Assembly: GCF_000340215.1 (NCBI RefSeq) | Contig: NW_006921534.1 | Coordinates: 1,917,053-1,981,052, forward strand | Source of the DNA: Pseudocercospora fijiensis CIRAD86 | Lineage: Eukaryota; Ascomycota; Dothideomycetes; Mycosphaerellales; Mycosphaerellaceae | Length of the DNA: 64,000 bases | Reading direction: 5' to 3' | Shown here: positions 33,157 to 44,413 of the stretch, piece by piece | Numbering within the stretch: the stretch's first letter is position 1 | Layout of the letters: every line of letters begins with the position of its first letter | The notes under the pieces: model-generated | Seen by the model: only the letters and a program-made list of their open reading frames with translations | Told to the model about the DNA's origin: nothing | Database searches by the model: none | Position numbers and translations under genes: made by a program

Positions 33157-35280
33157 TCAGCCCTCGCTACCCTCGAACTCAACCAGCGCAGTCCCAGCCT
33201 TGCACATATCTCCCGCTTTATGCACGATTTTACTAACCTTCCCATCCTGCGGACTTCGGATCACAGTCTCCATCTTCATACTCTCTATCACGACTAGGGC
33301 CTGGTTCTTCTTGACTTCTTGGCCAGCTTCGACTTCAACTCTGAGAACTTTGCACGGCATGGGTGCTACGACGGAATTCGCGAGACCCTTCTTGCCAAGG
33401 ACAGATTTCAGGAATGACGGCTCGACGAGATGAAGACGATACTGTCGACCTTGCTGAAACAGAGTGAGCTGATTAGATTCTGGGTCGGAGATTAGAGTAG
33501 TTGAGAGGCGCGTGTGAGGGTAGAAGGATGTAAGGACTTTTGTGGTTGCGTCGTAGGACGATGTGGTGGAGTATGTTTCTCCCTCGACAGTAATGGCATA
33601 GGTTTGAGGCGCGACCTGCAAAACCTGGACTGGCACTGGTTCGTGGGCCTTTTGAGGATCGGTACTGCTCTGGACAAGGTGGAATTCGCGAGGTTGTAGA
33701 GCGTAGCCGAAGCCAATTGTTTGGAGTGGCTGGATCGGCGGACTGGAAATTTTGATTCGTTCGGCTTTATAGAGACCTATTGCTGCTTGGGCCCACACTT
33801 CGTTCGAGATTGGTGTTGGTGCAAATAGTTCGTCGTGATGTTTTGGGATGTATCCTGTCTCGACATTTCCGGCGATGAAGTCAGGACTTTCACAGCATTT
33901 CTTGACGAATTCGATGTTTGTGATTGGCCCTGCTACCTCGTATTGCTCGAGAGCAGCGACCATATTCTGTAAGCATGCTGTTCTGTCTGGTCCGGACACA
34001 ATGAGCTTGGCGATCATGGGGTCATAGTGTGATGAAACCTCGTCACCCTGCACGAATCCAGCATCGATTCGTACATCCGCTGTCTCAGTCGGCGTTCGTA
34101 AGTGTAGGAGCTTGCCGGTGGAAGGAATGAAGTTCATGCTGGGATCCTCGGCGTATATTCGTGCTTCGATAGCATGACCACGACTCTTGATGCGCTCTTC
34201 CACCTCTGCTTGAGTAAGAGGTAGCTTGCCGCCTTCTGCAATAATGATCTGCCATCTGACAAGATCCTCGCCCGTCACCATTTCTGTCACAGGATGTTCG
34301 ACCTGTAATCTCGTATTCATTTCCATGAAGAAGAATTGGCCGCTATCGTTATCGAAGATGAACTCCACTGTGCCTGCGCCTTCGTAACTAACTGCCAGAG
34401 CAGCCTGCCTAGCCTTCTCCCACAGGTCTTGGCGGATGGCCTCGTCAAGGTTCGGTGCCGGGCTTTCCTCCAAGATCTTCTGATGTCGTCGCTGTATACT
34501 ACAGTCCCTCTCACCAAGTGCCACGCAGTTGCCGTGTTGATCAGCAAAGACCTGGACTTCGATATGTCGAGGTGTGGTGATGTACTTCTCGACTAGCATA
34601 ATGTCATCACCAAAACTACTCCTGGCCTCGCTTTTAGCAGAATCAAGCTGCTGGTGGAACTCCCCGGGCTGCATCACGATACGCATGCCCTTGCCGCCGC
34701 CACCCTTCACAGCCTTAAGCAATACCGGATAGCCGATCTTCCCTGCCTCTTGCTCCAGATATTTCGGATCTTGATTTGAGCCATGGTAACCAGGGATACA
34801 GGGTACGCCGGCTTCAGTCATGATCTCCTTACTCCGCGACTTGTCACCCATGGCTTCTATTGCTTTCCAGGGCGGACCAATGAACTTGACGCCAGCGTCC
34901 GTACAGGCTTTCGCAAAAGCAGCATTCTCGGATAGGAAGCCATATCCAGGATGTATGGCGTGGCAGCCGTTTTGCTTCGCAACCTCGATGATCCGAGTGC
35001 CATTCAGGTACTGGTCGGTGGAGCCTAAATTGATGGCAAATGGAGATGATAGAGCATGCTGACTGAGGCGATCTGGATCTGTGTATAAGGTTGTCGTACG
35101 TATGCCATATTGCGAGGCTGTTCGTCCCACGCGCAGTGCAATCTCGCCTCGATTGGCAATAAGGATGGACTTCAGTGGCTGTTGTTGGACGTCTGTTGAT
35201 TGCAGTCTTCTCCCTCGCTTCGCCCGGACAGCATTGGTTGTGGGTCGCAGGACGCGGGTCCTTGCCACGGTTGACTTCAT
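33157..35280 (-). CDS. mccA: Methylcrotonyl-CoA carboxylase alpha (biotin-containing) subunit
   Basis: 707-residue single-exon protein of mitochondrial leucine degradation: with the beta subunit it carboxylates 3-methylcrotonyl-CoA, using biotin and ATP. The ATG at 35280 is preferred because it opens a basic, acid-free N terminus (MKSTVARTRVLRPTTNAVRA) typical of a mitochondrial presequence; an in-frame ATG 23 codons upstream masks it. Domains in order: biotin-carboxylase N domain from ILIANRGEIA (about 40), ATP-grasp with the KGGGGKGM loop, the EMNTRLQVEHPVTE signature, biotin-carboxylase C domain, a linker, and a biotinyl domain with Lys669 in ESMKME. Length and order match MCC-alpha better than pyruvate or acetyl-CoA carboxylase, as no carboxyltransferase domain follows. 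The beta-subunit gene is not in this window. Confidence 0.92.
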   Translation of the reverse strand: MKSTVARTRVLRPTTNAVRAKRGRRLQSTDVQQQPLKSILIANRGEIALRVGRTASQYGIRTTTLYTDPDRLSQHALSSPFAINLGSTDQYLNGTRIIEVAKQNGCHAIHPGYGFLSENAAFAKACTDAGVKFIGPPWKAIEAMGDKSRSKEIMTEAGVPCIPGYHGSNQDPKYLEQEAGKIGYPVLLKAVKGGGGKGMRIVMQPGEFHQQLDSAKSEARSSFGDDIMLVEKYITTPRHIEVQVFADQHGNCVALGERDCSIQRRHQKILEESPAPNLDEAIRQDLWEKARQAALAVSYEGAGTVEFIFDNDSGQFFFMEMNTRLQVEHPVTEMVTGEDLVRWQIIIAEGGKLPLTQAEVEERIKSRGHAIEARIYAEDPSMNFIPSTGKLLHLRTPTETADVRIDAGFVQGDEVSSHYDPMIAKLIVSGPDRTACLQNMVAALEQYEVAGPITNIEFVKKCCESPDFIAGNVETGYIPKHHDELFAPTPISNEVWAQAAIGLYKAERIKISSPPIQPLQTIGFGYALQPREFHLVQSSTDPQKAHEPVPVQVLQVAPQTYAITVEGETYSTTSSYDATTKVLTSFYPHTRLSTTLISDPESNQLTLFQQGRQYRLHLVEPSFLKSVLGKKGLANSVVAPMPCKVLRVEVEAGQEVKKNQALVVIESMKMETVIRSPQDGKVSKIVHKAGDMCKAGTALVEFEGSEG

Positions 35281-36153
35281 GATTCCGAGAGGGCGAGCGC
35301 ACTGAACGGAAATCTTCGATTCATGTTTCGCGTGACAATAATGTAACAAGAGTGTGAGGTGCTATTACTGAAGTCTAATAACAAACAAACGCTGGCAAAG
35401 CCGATGCTGGCCGCAACGCGGAGGAGGGAGAAGGTTTGGAAAAAGTGGACCGGGGACCCTCTTTCACGTGCGTGTCTCGCATTCCGCGATGCTGTATCGG
35501 AGCGTTATGCCAAGGTGGAATGCGGTATGGACGGCGAGGTGAAGATGGCTATTGATATTGATAATTGCAGGCTCGTACACGGTACAGTAGCAGATCGATA
35601 TGCTGTGTACAGAGCGCGTGATGTCAGCCCACATGAGCCCCGCCGCACATGAACGGTTCGCCAAGACGCAGAGCAAAGCACGGGCGAGACGTTGTGAGGA
35701 GTTAAGTACATGCTACATACATCGACACGCCTGCAGTGCAGGCAATGCTACAGTATGTACATGTAATCTACGCACGCACTTCCGTCTCCTTGGCGTGTCC
35801 CCCGTTTCCAACTACGACCACTCGTTCAAGAGCAGAGCACAACGACAACGACTTGACCAGCGGAGTGCACAGAACTTCGCCGATCGATGAAACGCGTCAG
35901 AAGAGAGCCTCGTGCCCCGTGCCTACCACCACCACCACCACCACCACCACCACCAACAACGAACCACCAACACCTGGCACCCCTTCGCCTTACCTACGCT
36001 CGCATTTCCCGAATGCTTGATATCGCATGCACGTAGCCGTCGACCCCGGCGTCTTGAGGTGGCCGACGAAAGCGGAGTGGACGGCATCAGCATCGCCGGC
36101 TTTCTTTGTTCTCCTCCACACCTGATTCTGCACACGCGTATAACACCTGCAAA
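35281..36153. other. Divergent intergenic region with (ACC)n tract
   Basis: Shared promoter region of the carboxylase (minus) and the acidic protein (plus). Contains an (ACC)n microsatellite at about 35927-35956. No domain-bearing frame. Confidence 0.5.
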
Positions 36154-37774
36154 ATGGCCGACGACTACGACTACGATGACGGCGCCTTCGTTGATATGGA
36201 CGATGCGTGGCTGTATGTTGAAGATGAGTTCGACCTGGCGGTAAGTGGCAGCACACAGCAAACATTCGCACGGCTCTGTGCAGCTTCACAGGGCCATGCT
36301 GCCGGAGGCGCTCAATGAACCACGTACATGTCTTTGCGTTGGGTCGCAGAAAGGCTGACAGCTTGATCGCGTGCAGGACGAGCTTGCCGAAAATCAGGTC
36401 CCTAGTCCTGGTTACCCAGGCACGAATCATGAGATCGACATGGAAGGCTACGACTTCGACCTGTACGGATATCAAGAAGATCTAGAATATGGCGACGACT
36501 CTTACTGGGACTATGGCTCTTATGGCCAGAGTGATAAGCCAGGCGACAAGCGAAAACGAGCTCCGAGCAAAGCAGAAAGCACGCCAAGCAAGAGGAAAAA
36601 TTCGAGCAAAGATGAGCTTATCCTCCGCGAATTCGAGCCTTTGCTCTTTCGCAGCAGAGACGAGCGTATCAAGCATTTCTTCCGCCACCCTCCCCTGCAG
36701 CGGAAACAGCCTCCGCTGTCTTTCCTTGGCGACTGGAGGAAGCGCTTCGCCGGAGCCGATGGCATAATCTCGCAGCAGAAAATGCCCGAAGCCATGAAAG
36801 CGGCGGCAGAATCGAAGTCAGAGGAGACACCAGAAAAGGCGGGCGGCTTCAACGTGGACAATCTCGAAGACAGGGAAGGGGATGAAGAATGGGAAGACGA
36901 CGAAGACGACGAAAACGAAGAGGAGGGTGAGGGTGGCCTAGCCATTGACCCAGAAATGCTCAAGGCCATCCTACGAGAGAAACTTGGAGGCGCTGGACTG
37001 GAAGGCATGGATGAATCCGCATTCATGGAAGCTATCAATGAGATGCTCTCTGGCGCAGGCGATGCCGACGGCGCTGCTGGCGCGCTAGCGAATAGCCTGC
37101 TCGGAAAAGTGACATCAGACAAGGGAGACGATGCTTTGTCTGGCTGGCTGTCAGGACAAGGCGTGAATCTCAAACAAGATGACGATGCCTCAAGTGTTGC
37201 AACAAATGAACAAGAGGATGTAAGACATGCCGCGGCTTCCAAACAAAGGCCGGGACACTCGCCGCCTGACGAGTTACATAAGACTACCAAGATGCCACTT
37301 CATGAGTGCTCGCCTACGGCATCGACTAAGAAGCGGAAAATGGATGTGATAGCGGAAGATGCGCCACGCAAGAAGACCAAGAAGGTCACCTTCGACGTGC
37401 CACCATCGTCGTTTTCGCAGACCGAACAGAAAGATGCGGACTCGGACTATGCCGACATTCTCACCAGCGAAGATCCCTTGATGTCAGAGTCGACTATGAG
37501 CGAGGCTAGTAAGAAGAAGAATGCAGCCGCTGTGCAGGTCAACAGGACGAAGGTCACCGGCACAGCAGAGGCGCACGACGGACCAATTATCACCACATCT
37601 CAGCAGTCAGGACGGAAAAGAAAAGCGACGTCAGCAGAAGCTTTGGAGGAGAAGCCTGCAGAGAAGAAGACTAGGAATAGGGAGTTGCAAGACCTTGGAC
37701 CTTTGCCCTCTACGCCATCACCGGGTGGACCGGCAAGACGCACCAGAAATGCAAAAGCTAAAGCTGGGAAGTAG
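36154..37774 (+). CDS. Conserved-looking acidic nuclear protein, function unknown
   Basis: Two exons, 36154-36240 and 36377-37774, joined in phase 0 across a 136-nt intron (GTAAGT...CAG), giving 494 residues. It starts with an Asp/Tyr-rich segment (MADDYDYDDGAFVDMDDAW). A basic stretch near 70-90 is followed by the most ordered-looking region (about 95-160, ELILREFEPLLFRSRDERIK and LSFLGDWRKRFAG). Then come a long Glu/Asp tract (about 185-210), a helical Gly/Ala/Met region, and a C-terminal half with several Lys/Arg clusters (KKRK, RKKTKK, GRKRK) that look like nuclear signals. No catalytic motif is seen. Composition suggests a chromatin- or ribosome-biogenesis-type protein, but that is inference. 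I do not recognise the family. Confidence 0.72.
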
Positions 37775-39037
37775 TAGTGCTTCACCGCTGAGCAGGCAGC
37801 GCAGATACATAAGCATTATGATAGTGGGCAGGCCGATTGAAAGCGTTTCGTAGGCTAGCTTATGCACGCTCGCATGACTGGATAATCATGAATTGCAACT
37901 CAAAGGTCTGCACCATTCCTCCAAACCTCTACCGAAGTGGTCCGACACACTATGATCCCATTGAACCCTCGCCCAGCTGCGACAGATTACCGTATTTCGA
38001 GCTCGAAGGAGAACTGGCGCTTTAATATTCGTTGAGGCAAACGAGCCTTCAAACCCAACCCCGGCTCAGGGAGTACTACACCCGTCCATGGCAGTCAGCT
38101 ACGAGCTGCTCCGCTGTTTATTTCGATTCGGTTCAGCGAGTACTTTACCTTTTCATATCAGTCCGCTATGAGATGCTCCAAAGCAAAGTAGAATCGAAAG
38201 ATGCATGGCGAGGTTTGCTTCTGAACACGTATTTCTTTCACTCTGCAGCGCTAACAGCCACTCTAGGAAAGATGAGATACAATGGTTGTTGTTCTCTTGC
38301 TGCTCGTGAGCATCGAGCAAAGCGCCAAGACGTGGCGGTTTACTTATGTGGTCAGAACAATCGAGCTGCTGTTCCTGTTGATTGTCCTAGACTCTTCCCG
38401 CACCTTCTGCAACGTGAAAGACATTGCAAACATAGAGGAGATACTGATAGTAGCTCCTATTCAGCATTAGATGGATCATCCAATTCATCAGAGTTCTTTC
38501 AACAGTTCTACACCATCCAGAACTTCCGATGAATAGTTTCTCTACTACATCGATAACGTAAAGCTGGAATTGCAATACACCAGCAGATGGACAATAGGAA
38601 ACACGCCCTGACACACGGCATTGCTTCAATGCCGTTGTGTTCCGCCGCTCACGTCCCGGATCGAACAATTCACTGCGCAAAGAATGACGGTGAATCATGC
38701 ACATGCCATGCCTACCTTTCATTATGAGTGAATCAGTGTAGATCATGTGCTTGATACATGAATGACATGTGCCAGACGCAGGGCTTCAGTCTCGTGACAC
38801 TTCTGTTAGGTGAAGTACGTATAACTTCTTCCACCGCACTCATTCAACATACCATTCCACAGACCGCGTTTCATCGCCACTATTTGCGCATCATCGTTCG
38901 AACAAAACTCGAAGAGCTACCCCAATTTCTACCACAGCATTCAGGCATCTTCAAGCTCTTATATCATATCAAGAGCGAGGACGATATCATCTCATTCTTC
39001 CTGGACGTTTCGAGTCTCCGCCGGCGACGAGTCAATA
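37775..39037. other. Intergenic region, no supported gene
   Basis: Only short frames on both strands, none with a motif. Composition is normal. Confidence 0.45.
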
Positions 39038-40045
39038 ATGCATCTAGAGCCGAACATAATGGATGCGTTCCATAACGAATTTCCTCAAACGCCGGATGAG
39101 TACTACGCCGCTCAGCTGGAAACAGATCAGATTGACCACTTTGAGGGCCTTCTTGCCGATGAACAACGTCCGCGTTACGTTCCTCCTCAAGAGACAGAAA
39201 ATGGTCTGTTGTATGCTCAGCAGCTAGCAGAGCAGGATCGAGCATTGCAGTTGTCGTCTGATCTGGACCCGTTCATCGATGAGTACGAACGGACAGCGCG
39301 CGGTGAGGAAGCCTTCGACGACCAGAACGACTCGAATTACCAACGAGCACAACAGGCTGCTTCTCCTGCTTTTATTCCGGCACTATTAGCTCCTTTGTCT
39401 ACTCCACCAGCTCCAGCCGCTCAGCTGAACCAGAACTACCTGTATTACCCGCGAATACCAAATCAGGCTGCTCATCCTGCTCATCCTGCTCCTTTTCCGA
39501 CACCGCACGCACCGATAGGTCAACCCTTCAGGATGGAAGCGCAGGAAGGTGAAATTTTCAGGCAAGTGATGATTCGACGAGATGAATGGCGGCAGCAGCA
39601 GCGGATCGACTATAGAGCTCCTCTGTCTGCACCGCCCGCTCCAGTCGCTCAACCATCTCTAGTCGTTCAACCATCTCAAGCCAGCGCTACTCCAGCAAAC
39701 CGACCATGGCTCAAGTACCCTGACGACGAGATGTCAATTGAACTGCGCAAATCCATCTCGAAAAACAGATTCGGTCCTCTCAAGCGAAGCCAAGGGGCCA
39801 CGTCTTTCAGAGACCAGACCTCAGCCGGCATTCCCACAGGCACCGCCCGATCAATGGACTTGGACACTCTCGGTAACAACCTGAGGACGAACCGGTACAA
39901 CTCTCTCCGTGACCTCATGAGAGACTTTTACCGCATTGTTGAGGACTGCGAATCCGCGTTTCCAGAGGGACATCGCATGAGAGAGGATGCCCGTAGCATG
40001 GAGCACTATTGGTGGTGGGCGACGACGGATTTGAGATTGCCTTGA
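39038..40045 (+). CDS. Hypothetical Pro/Gln/Ala-rich protein
   Basis: Single open frame of 335 residues; the second Met (39059) is an equally good start. The N-terminal 100 residues are acidic. The middle (about 105-225) is rich in Pro, Ala and Gln with repeated PAPxAQ-type motifs. The C-terminal 100 residues look more ordered, with a conserved-looking NRYNSLRDLMRDFYRIVEDC segment and a final WWW. No signal peptide, membrane span or known domain is visible. The open length and even codon use support a real gene, but the family is not recognised. Confidence 0.55.
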   Translation: MHLEPNIMDAFHNEFPQTPDEYYAAQLETDQIDHFEGLLADEQRPRYVPPQETENGLLYAQQLAEQDRALQLSSDLDPFIDEYERTARGEEAFDDQNDSNYQRAQQAASPAFIPALLAPLSTPPAPAAQLNQNYLYYPRIPNQAAHPAHPAPFPTPHAPIGQPFRMEAQEGEIFRQVMIRRDEWRQQQRIDYRAPLSAPPAPVAQPSLVVQPSQASATPANRPWLKYPDDEMSIELRKSISKNRFGPLKRSQGATSFRDQTSAGIPTGTARSMDLDTLGNNLRTNRYNSLRDLMRDFYRIVEDCESAFPEGHRMREDARSMEHYWWWATTDLRLP

Positions 40046-40989
40046 TTGTTACCTTGTATGTCTTTCTGCCTTCTGAGGGTCTGATCACGCCGTTATTCTT
40101 CCGGACCCGGCCTTCGATTGTGACATCGATTGAAGAAATGCGATGCTGTAAATTCTCGCTCATCTCCCAAACGCTTTGGCCTGCGGTTCATCACTTCATA
40201 TTCAGACTTCATGGGGACATGTCGCAGTGAGGTATTGCCAATGGCAAACGCACGTTCACATGCCTTGTATGATGATTGTGAAGGTGAAGGTGAGTGAATT
40301 GTTGCGACCCCTGATGTCGGCTTCTGCCGGCCTAGGAACAGGGATTGAATGGCGCACAGACCCACGGTGGCATCGTACTGTATCCCTCCTCCTTCGCCAC
40401 CACAAGTCCCTTTCAGGCTTTCACAGCGCTCGCGGCTGTAGCATCATGGTCAGGTCCAGGTCCAGGTCAATCGGTGCCACTCTGTTCCAAGTTCCGGACA
40501 ACGACGCTGGCGTCAGATTTGGCGATCTTGCATGACGGCCGAGCTTCCTGCTCGCACGCGTCCTGACTCTTGTACCAGCGATGAACAACCGACACAAACT
40601 CTGTCTTGCCGACTCCATCTAGAACCAGCCCTGGTCGACCTTGTTTCCAAGTTTTGGAGCAGCTTGACCAGAGTGACAATACGACATGACGAGGCCAGGA
40701 TCACTTGTACCCGCGTGGCTGAATACGAGAGGTCTCGAGCTGACAGACACGCCGAACAGCTGCCACGCCGTGACGACATGCAGGCCAATAGCTTCCCAAT
40801 CCACTCCAATGCGCCCTGGATCGCGATGGCTGTCAATGGAGTCTAATAGCTCGCGAGCCACTCCGGCTCAGGAGGGTAGGAAGCCGGTATATAGCTCTGT
40901 TCCTCTTCTTTTTCCCAAACTTTTGGCTCTCTGTTCCTTAGTCCTCCTCAGAAAAATTACCTACCTCCAAAAGTAAACAAATCAACATC
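40046..40989. other. Upstream region of the DDR48/dehydrin-like gene
   Basis: No supported gene. Holds a TATA-like box at 40888-40893, about 100 bp before the ATG, and one CCCCT stress-element-like pentamer at 40308-40312. A single pentamer is expected by chance, so stress control is not shown. Confidence 0.4.
40888..40893 (+). promoter_or_regulatory. TATA-like box
   Basis: TATATA 97 bp upstream of the start at 40990, followed by a CT-rich leader. Position and context fit a strong inducible fungal promoter. Confidence 0.5.
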
Positions 40990-42600
40990 ATGTCTTACAA
41001 CGACAACAACGATAGCTACGGCAGCAGTGGCCAGTGTCCTGCAGATACACCTCATCGTACCTTATCTAACATGCTTGCAGGTCGCCAAGACCACTCTTAC
41101 AGTGGTGGAAGCAGAACCGGTGGTGGCTACGGAGTACGTACTTAACCGATCAAAGCATCTCATTGGCTGTGTATAAACATCCTAATCAGATACTCAGGAT
41201 GACAGGCGAGGCGGAGACAGCTACGGCTCTAAAAATGATAATGACAACTCCTTCGGAAGCGGAAACAACGACTCGTATGGCAGTGGTGGCCGTTCGGGCA
41301 ATGATTCTTACGGATCAGGCAATGATTCCTACGGCAGCTCGGGACGCACTGGAGGAGACGATTCCTATGGATCCAGTGGCAGGACTGGAGGTGATGACTC
41401 TTATGGCTCAAGCGGCCGTACTGGAGGTCTAGGTGGAGGCGACTCGTCCGGCAGCCGTGGACGTACTGGAGATAGTGATTCCTATGGATCGTCTGGACGT
41501 ACTGGAGACAGCGATTCCTATGGATCGTCTGGCCGTACTGGAGCCAGCGATTCCTATGGATCGTCTGGTCGTACTGGAGACAGCGATTCCTATGGATCGT
41601 CTGGCCGTACTGGAGACAGCGATTCCTATGGATCGTCTGGCCGTACTGGTGGCAACGACTCGTATGGATCGTCTGGCCGTACTGGTGGCAACGACTCGTA
41701 TGGATCGTCTGGCCGTACTAGTGGCAACGACTCGTATGGCAGCTCTGGACGCACGGGAGGATCCGACAACTACGGCAGCAGCACTGGCGGCGGCCTTGGC
41801 GGGTCTAATAGCTATGGATCGTCACGACGTGACGATGACAGCTCTGGCTCAGGTGTAAGTGCCCCTCATGTCATTGCTCTCAAAGAAGACTCGATCTTTC
41901 TTGGACCATTCTGATTGCTTTACAGAAGTCAACCCAACATGAGTGACCTCTCAGGCACGCACAGTGGCCCTGGCTACGGCAATAAATCCTCTGATGGCTT
42001 TGGTGATGAAGCTGGTGACTTGCCCCGCCTTGGGTCTGCCAGCGACACATTTAGCTACAGCGGAGGCACGGCTTTTGGCTCTGGTGCAACTGCTGGAGCA
42101 GGTAGCATCAATCATGAGCGAAGGGATTAAAGGAGAGGTGCAAGTTGCTGATGTTCTGCTAGGCTACGGCAACAAGACTTCCGGAAGTGACAGGTAGGTG
42201 ATGCATAGCCCTCGCTGGTGTCGAAACATGACTGACATTGCACAGCTACGGCGACTCCTCCGACACACGCTTCGGCTCTGGTGGCAACACCGACAGCTAC
42301 TCGGGTGGCAACACCGACAGCTACTCGGGTGGCACTGATTACGGCTCAGGCACTACCGGCGGTGCAGGCTACGGCAACAAGACTGGCTCGTCTGGCGGCG
42401 GCCTGACCGACAAGATCAAGGACAAGTTTTCGGGAGGTAATAAGGACAGAGATGATGACAACTACGGAGACGACAGCGGACGAAGCGGTGGAGGTCTGAT
42501 GGACAAGATCAAGGACAAACTGCCAGGTGGTAACAAGGATAAGGGCAGCTATGGTGACGACAGTTATGGAAGCAGCAACCGCCGCGACGATAACTATTAG
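40990..42600 (+). CDS. DDR48-like repeat protein with dehydrin K-segment-like motifs
   Basis: Six exons rebuilt from frame and splice signals: 40990-41035, 41081-41133, 41198-41852, 41955-42101, 42163-42193 and 42246-42600 (1287 nt, 428 aa). Every later join falls in phase and continues the same Gly/Ser/Asn/Tyr-rich sequence; the first donor is weak and could be at 41027. The N-terminal two thirds are tandem SYGSSGRTG-type repeats like yeast stress protein DDR48. The C terminus holds LTDKIKDKFSGGNKD (about 363-377) and LMDKIKDKLPGGNKD (about 394-408), very close to the plant dehydrin K-segment core (IMDKIKEKLPG). It is highly hydrophilic and disordered, with no signal peptide. A desiccation or stress protectant role is inference from composition. 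Confidence 0.8.
41471..41758 (+). repeat. Eight-unit 36-bp coding minisatellite
   Basis: Eight tandem 36-bp units, each encoding a 12-residue DSDSYGSSGRTG-type motif, in exon 3. Adjacent units are nearly identical; the last three share a GNDSYGSS variant. More diverged units extend left to about 41323. Such arrays change copy number easily. Confidence 0.88.
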
Positions 42601-43301
42601 ATCATGTCGCCAGGGTAGCAGACGTGGATCATGACTTGACGGCCGATAGTTGACCATATTGCTATATCAAACGGCAAGCCGAACAGCGACACATGGATTT
42701 CACACAGTATCATTGTCTGTGCTAGTGCGAACAGGTGCCGCCTTCTGTCTCTCGATCTCAACATCGCTACAGACTACTGATAATACCGACTTGGATGGAC
42801 TTCGAACCCATTGCATGCTTTCATCGTGCAGCCCTCTAGTAATAGCATCACCATGTGGCGAGCTTGCACAGCACAGCACATCGCTTGCGCGCCCAGCGGA
42901 AGTTGGTCCGTGCACCCAACGGCTCTGCATGTGAGCTGCGCGAAAGACTTCAAGCATCTCTCTTCATATCTAACGCGACGGATACGTGCAATGACGCAGA
43001 AAAGGCCTTTGCTATTCTAACAGAAGCATCTTAAATTCGCCCTATCAACCCTCTTCGACGAACAACTCTACACCACGGCGGAGCATTAGGCAGCATCATT
43101 CACTCAATTCGAACCGAAAAGATCCCTGTCATTTCCAGGTCACGCGCATCAATATGCATGCAAGGCTCAACGGCCGGACTGAGAAGTTCACCTCGCACAT
43201 CCTTCATCTTTCGACTCGCCGCAACGCTCGCTTCTTCCTTTCTTGACCACCGACACCAACCACCAGCGCTGTCCGCCAACTCCAAAGCGCGACCGCCCAC
43301 C
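42601..43301. other. Intergenic region, no supported gene
   Basis: Holds the 3' UTR of the repeat protein and the promoter of the BTB gene. No domain-bearing frame. Confidence 0.45.
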
Positions 43302-44413
43302 ATGGCGGCCTTCTCAAAGCCAGTAGCATCAACACCAATGAGCGAGCACGAGTGGTAACCACCCTCACCATCACTTTCACTTTCACTATCGCCTCAACTA
43401 ACCACCACCCCTCGCAGGGACCCCTATGGCCCAGCCGTCTTCATCCACATCGGCCAACCCTCGTTCGTCGTCAGCTGGAAAATCAACGTCTCCATGCTCT
43501 GCTTCTACAGCGAATGGTTCCGCCGCATGTGCGGTCCAAACTCCGTCTACTTCCCTGTCGACCCCAACGAACCCTTCGAAATCCGCCTCCCAGGCGACGA
43601 TCCCGCAACTTTCAGCATGGTCCTATACTACCTCCAAAACCGCCGTTTCTTCGATTGGAACGTCGAGCCAGGCGCCGTGCTTACTTTCGACAAAATTATC
43701 GATCTGTTCTCGTTTGGTGAGGAGAAGGGCATGCCGATTATCATGAATGCGGCTGTGGATTTGTTTGTGAGGCGTATTAAGTATTGTGAGTTTGTCTTTT
43801 TTTTCGGTTTGTCATGCGCGAAATCTGGAGAAGTGGCTTACTGAGCTTATGACAGGCACCGTACTCCCAGATGGTTGGGCTTCAGAGTACTTGTGGAAGA
43901 AGACTCAGCCAGGTTCCAAGCTTCGCAAGTGTTTCGTCGAACTTACTCGCGCCATCGCCATCCCGTACCGTCACAAGTCGCAAATCTGGGGCACGCTTGT
44001 TCATGGCTTGTCAGAAGACCCGGATCGTTTGGTCTATGCTATTCGGGAGATGATGGAAGATGGGCAGGTCATTCGGGTAAGGAATTCGAGCTGCTTCCAA
44101 TACTAATGTCCAAAGGTTCTTGCTAAAACTGTTCCTCCAGGTCAGTGCCATGATGACCCGTCGTTGGCAGGCATGCGAGTGGCATACTCATGAGCAGGGA
44201 GTTATCTGCGAGGGAGCTGAGGAAGCTACGCTCGATCGTGGTCGTGGAGAGGATGATGCCGGCATCGGTCTTGAGCGCGGCGGTCGTGGTAAGACGCCAT
44301 CGCCATCGCCCTCGCTCTCCTTTTGCTCCTTCCTGCTAATCTGTGTAACCATCGCAGGAGCCCACAGAGGTATCCAATCCGCCTTGGACAGTCCTTCGGC
44401 ATATTTCGGTTAA
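43302..44413 (+). CDS. BTB/POZ-domain protein
   Basis: Five exons, 43302-43354, 43418-43785, 43856-44076, 44141-44288 and 44358-44413, total 846 nt (281 aa). All introns are GT-AG and all joins keep the frame. The BTB-like fold covers about residues 20-120: AVFIHIGQPSFVVSW, a CFYSEWFRRMC segment in place of the usual SxYF, then IRLPGDDPATFSMVLYYL, which matches the ordinary fungal BTB core, and KIIDLFSFGEEKGM. The C-terminal half is charged and has no second domain (no kelch or zinc finger). Likely a protein-interaction module, perhaps a cullin-3 adaptor, but that is family-level inference. Confidence 0.75.

Noticed and set aside
41433..41858. 141-codon frame rich in MDRLAVLE repeats
   Set aside because: It is an alternative phase of the 36-bp coding minisatellite. 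The true phase gives SYGSSGRTG repeats and joins in frame to the flanking exons.
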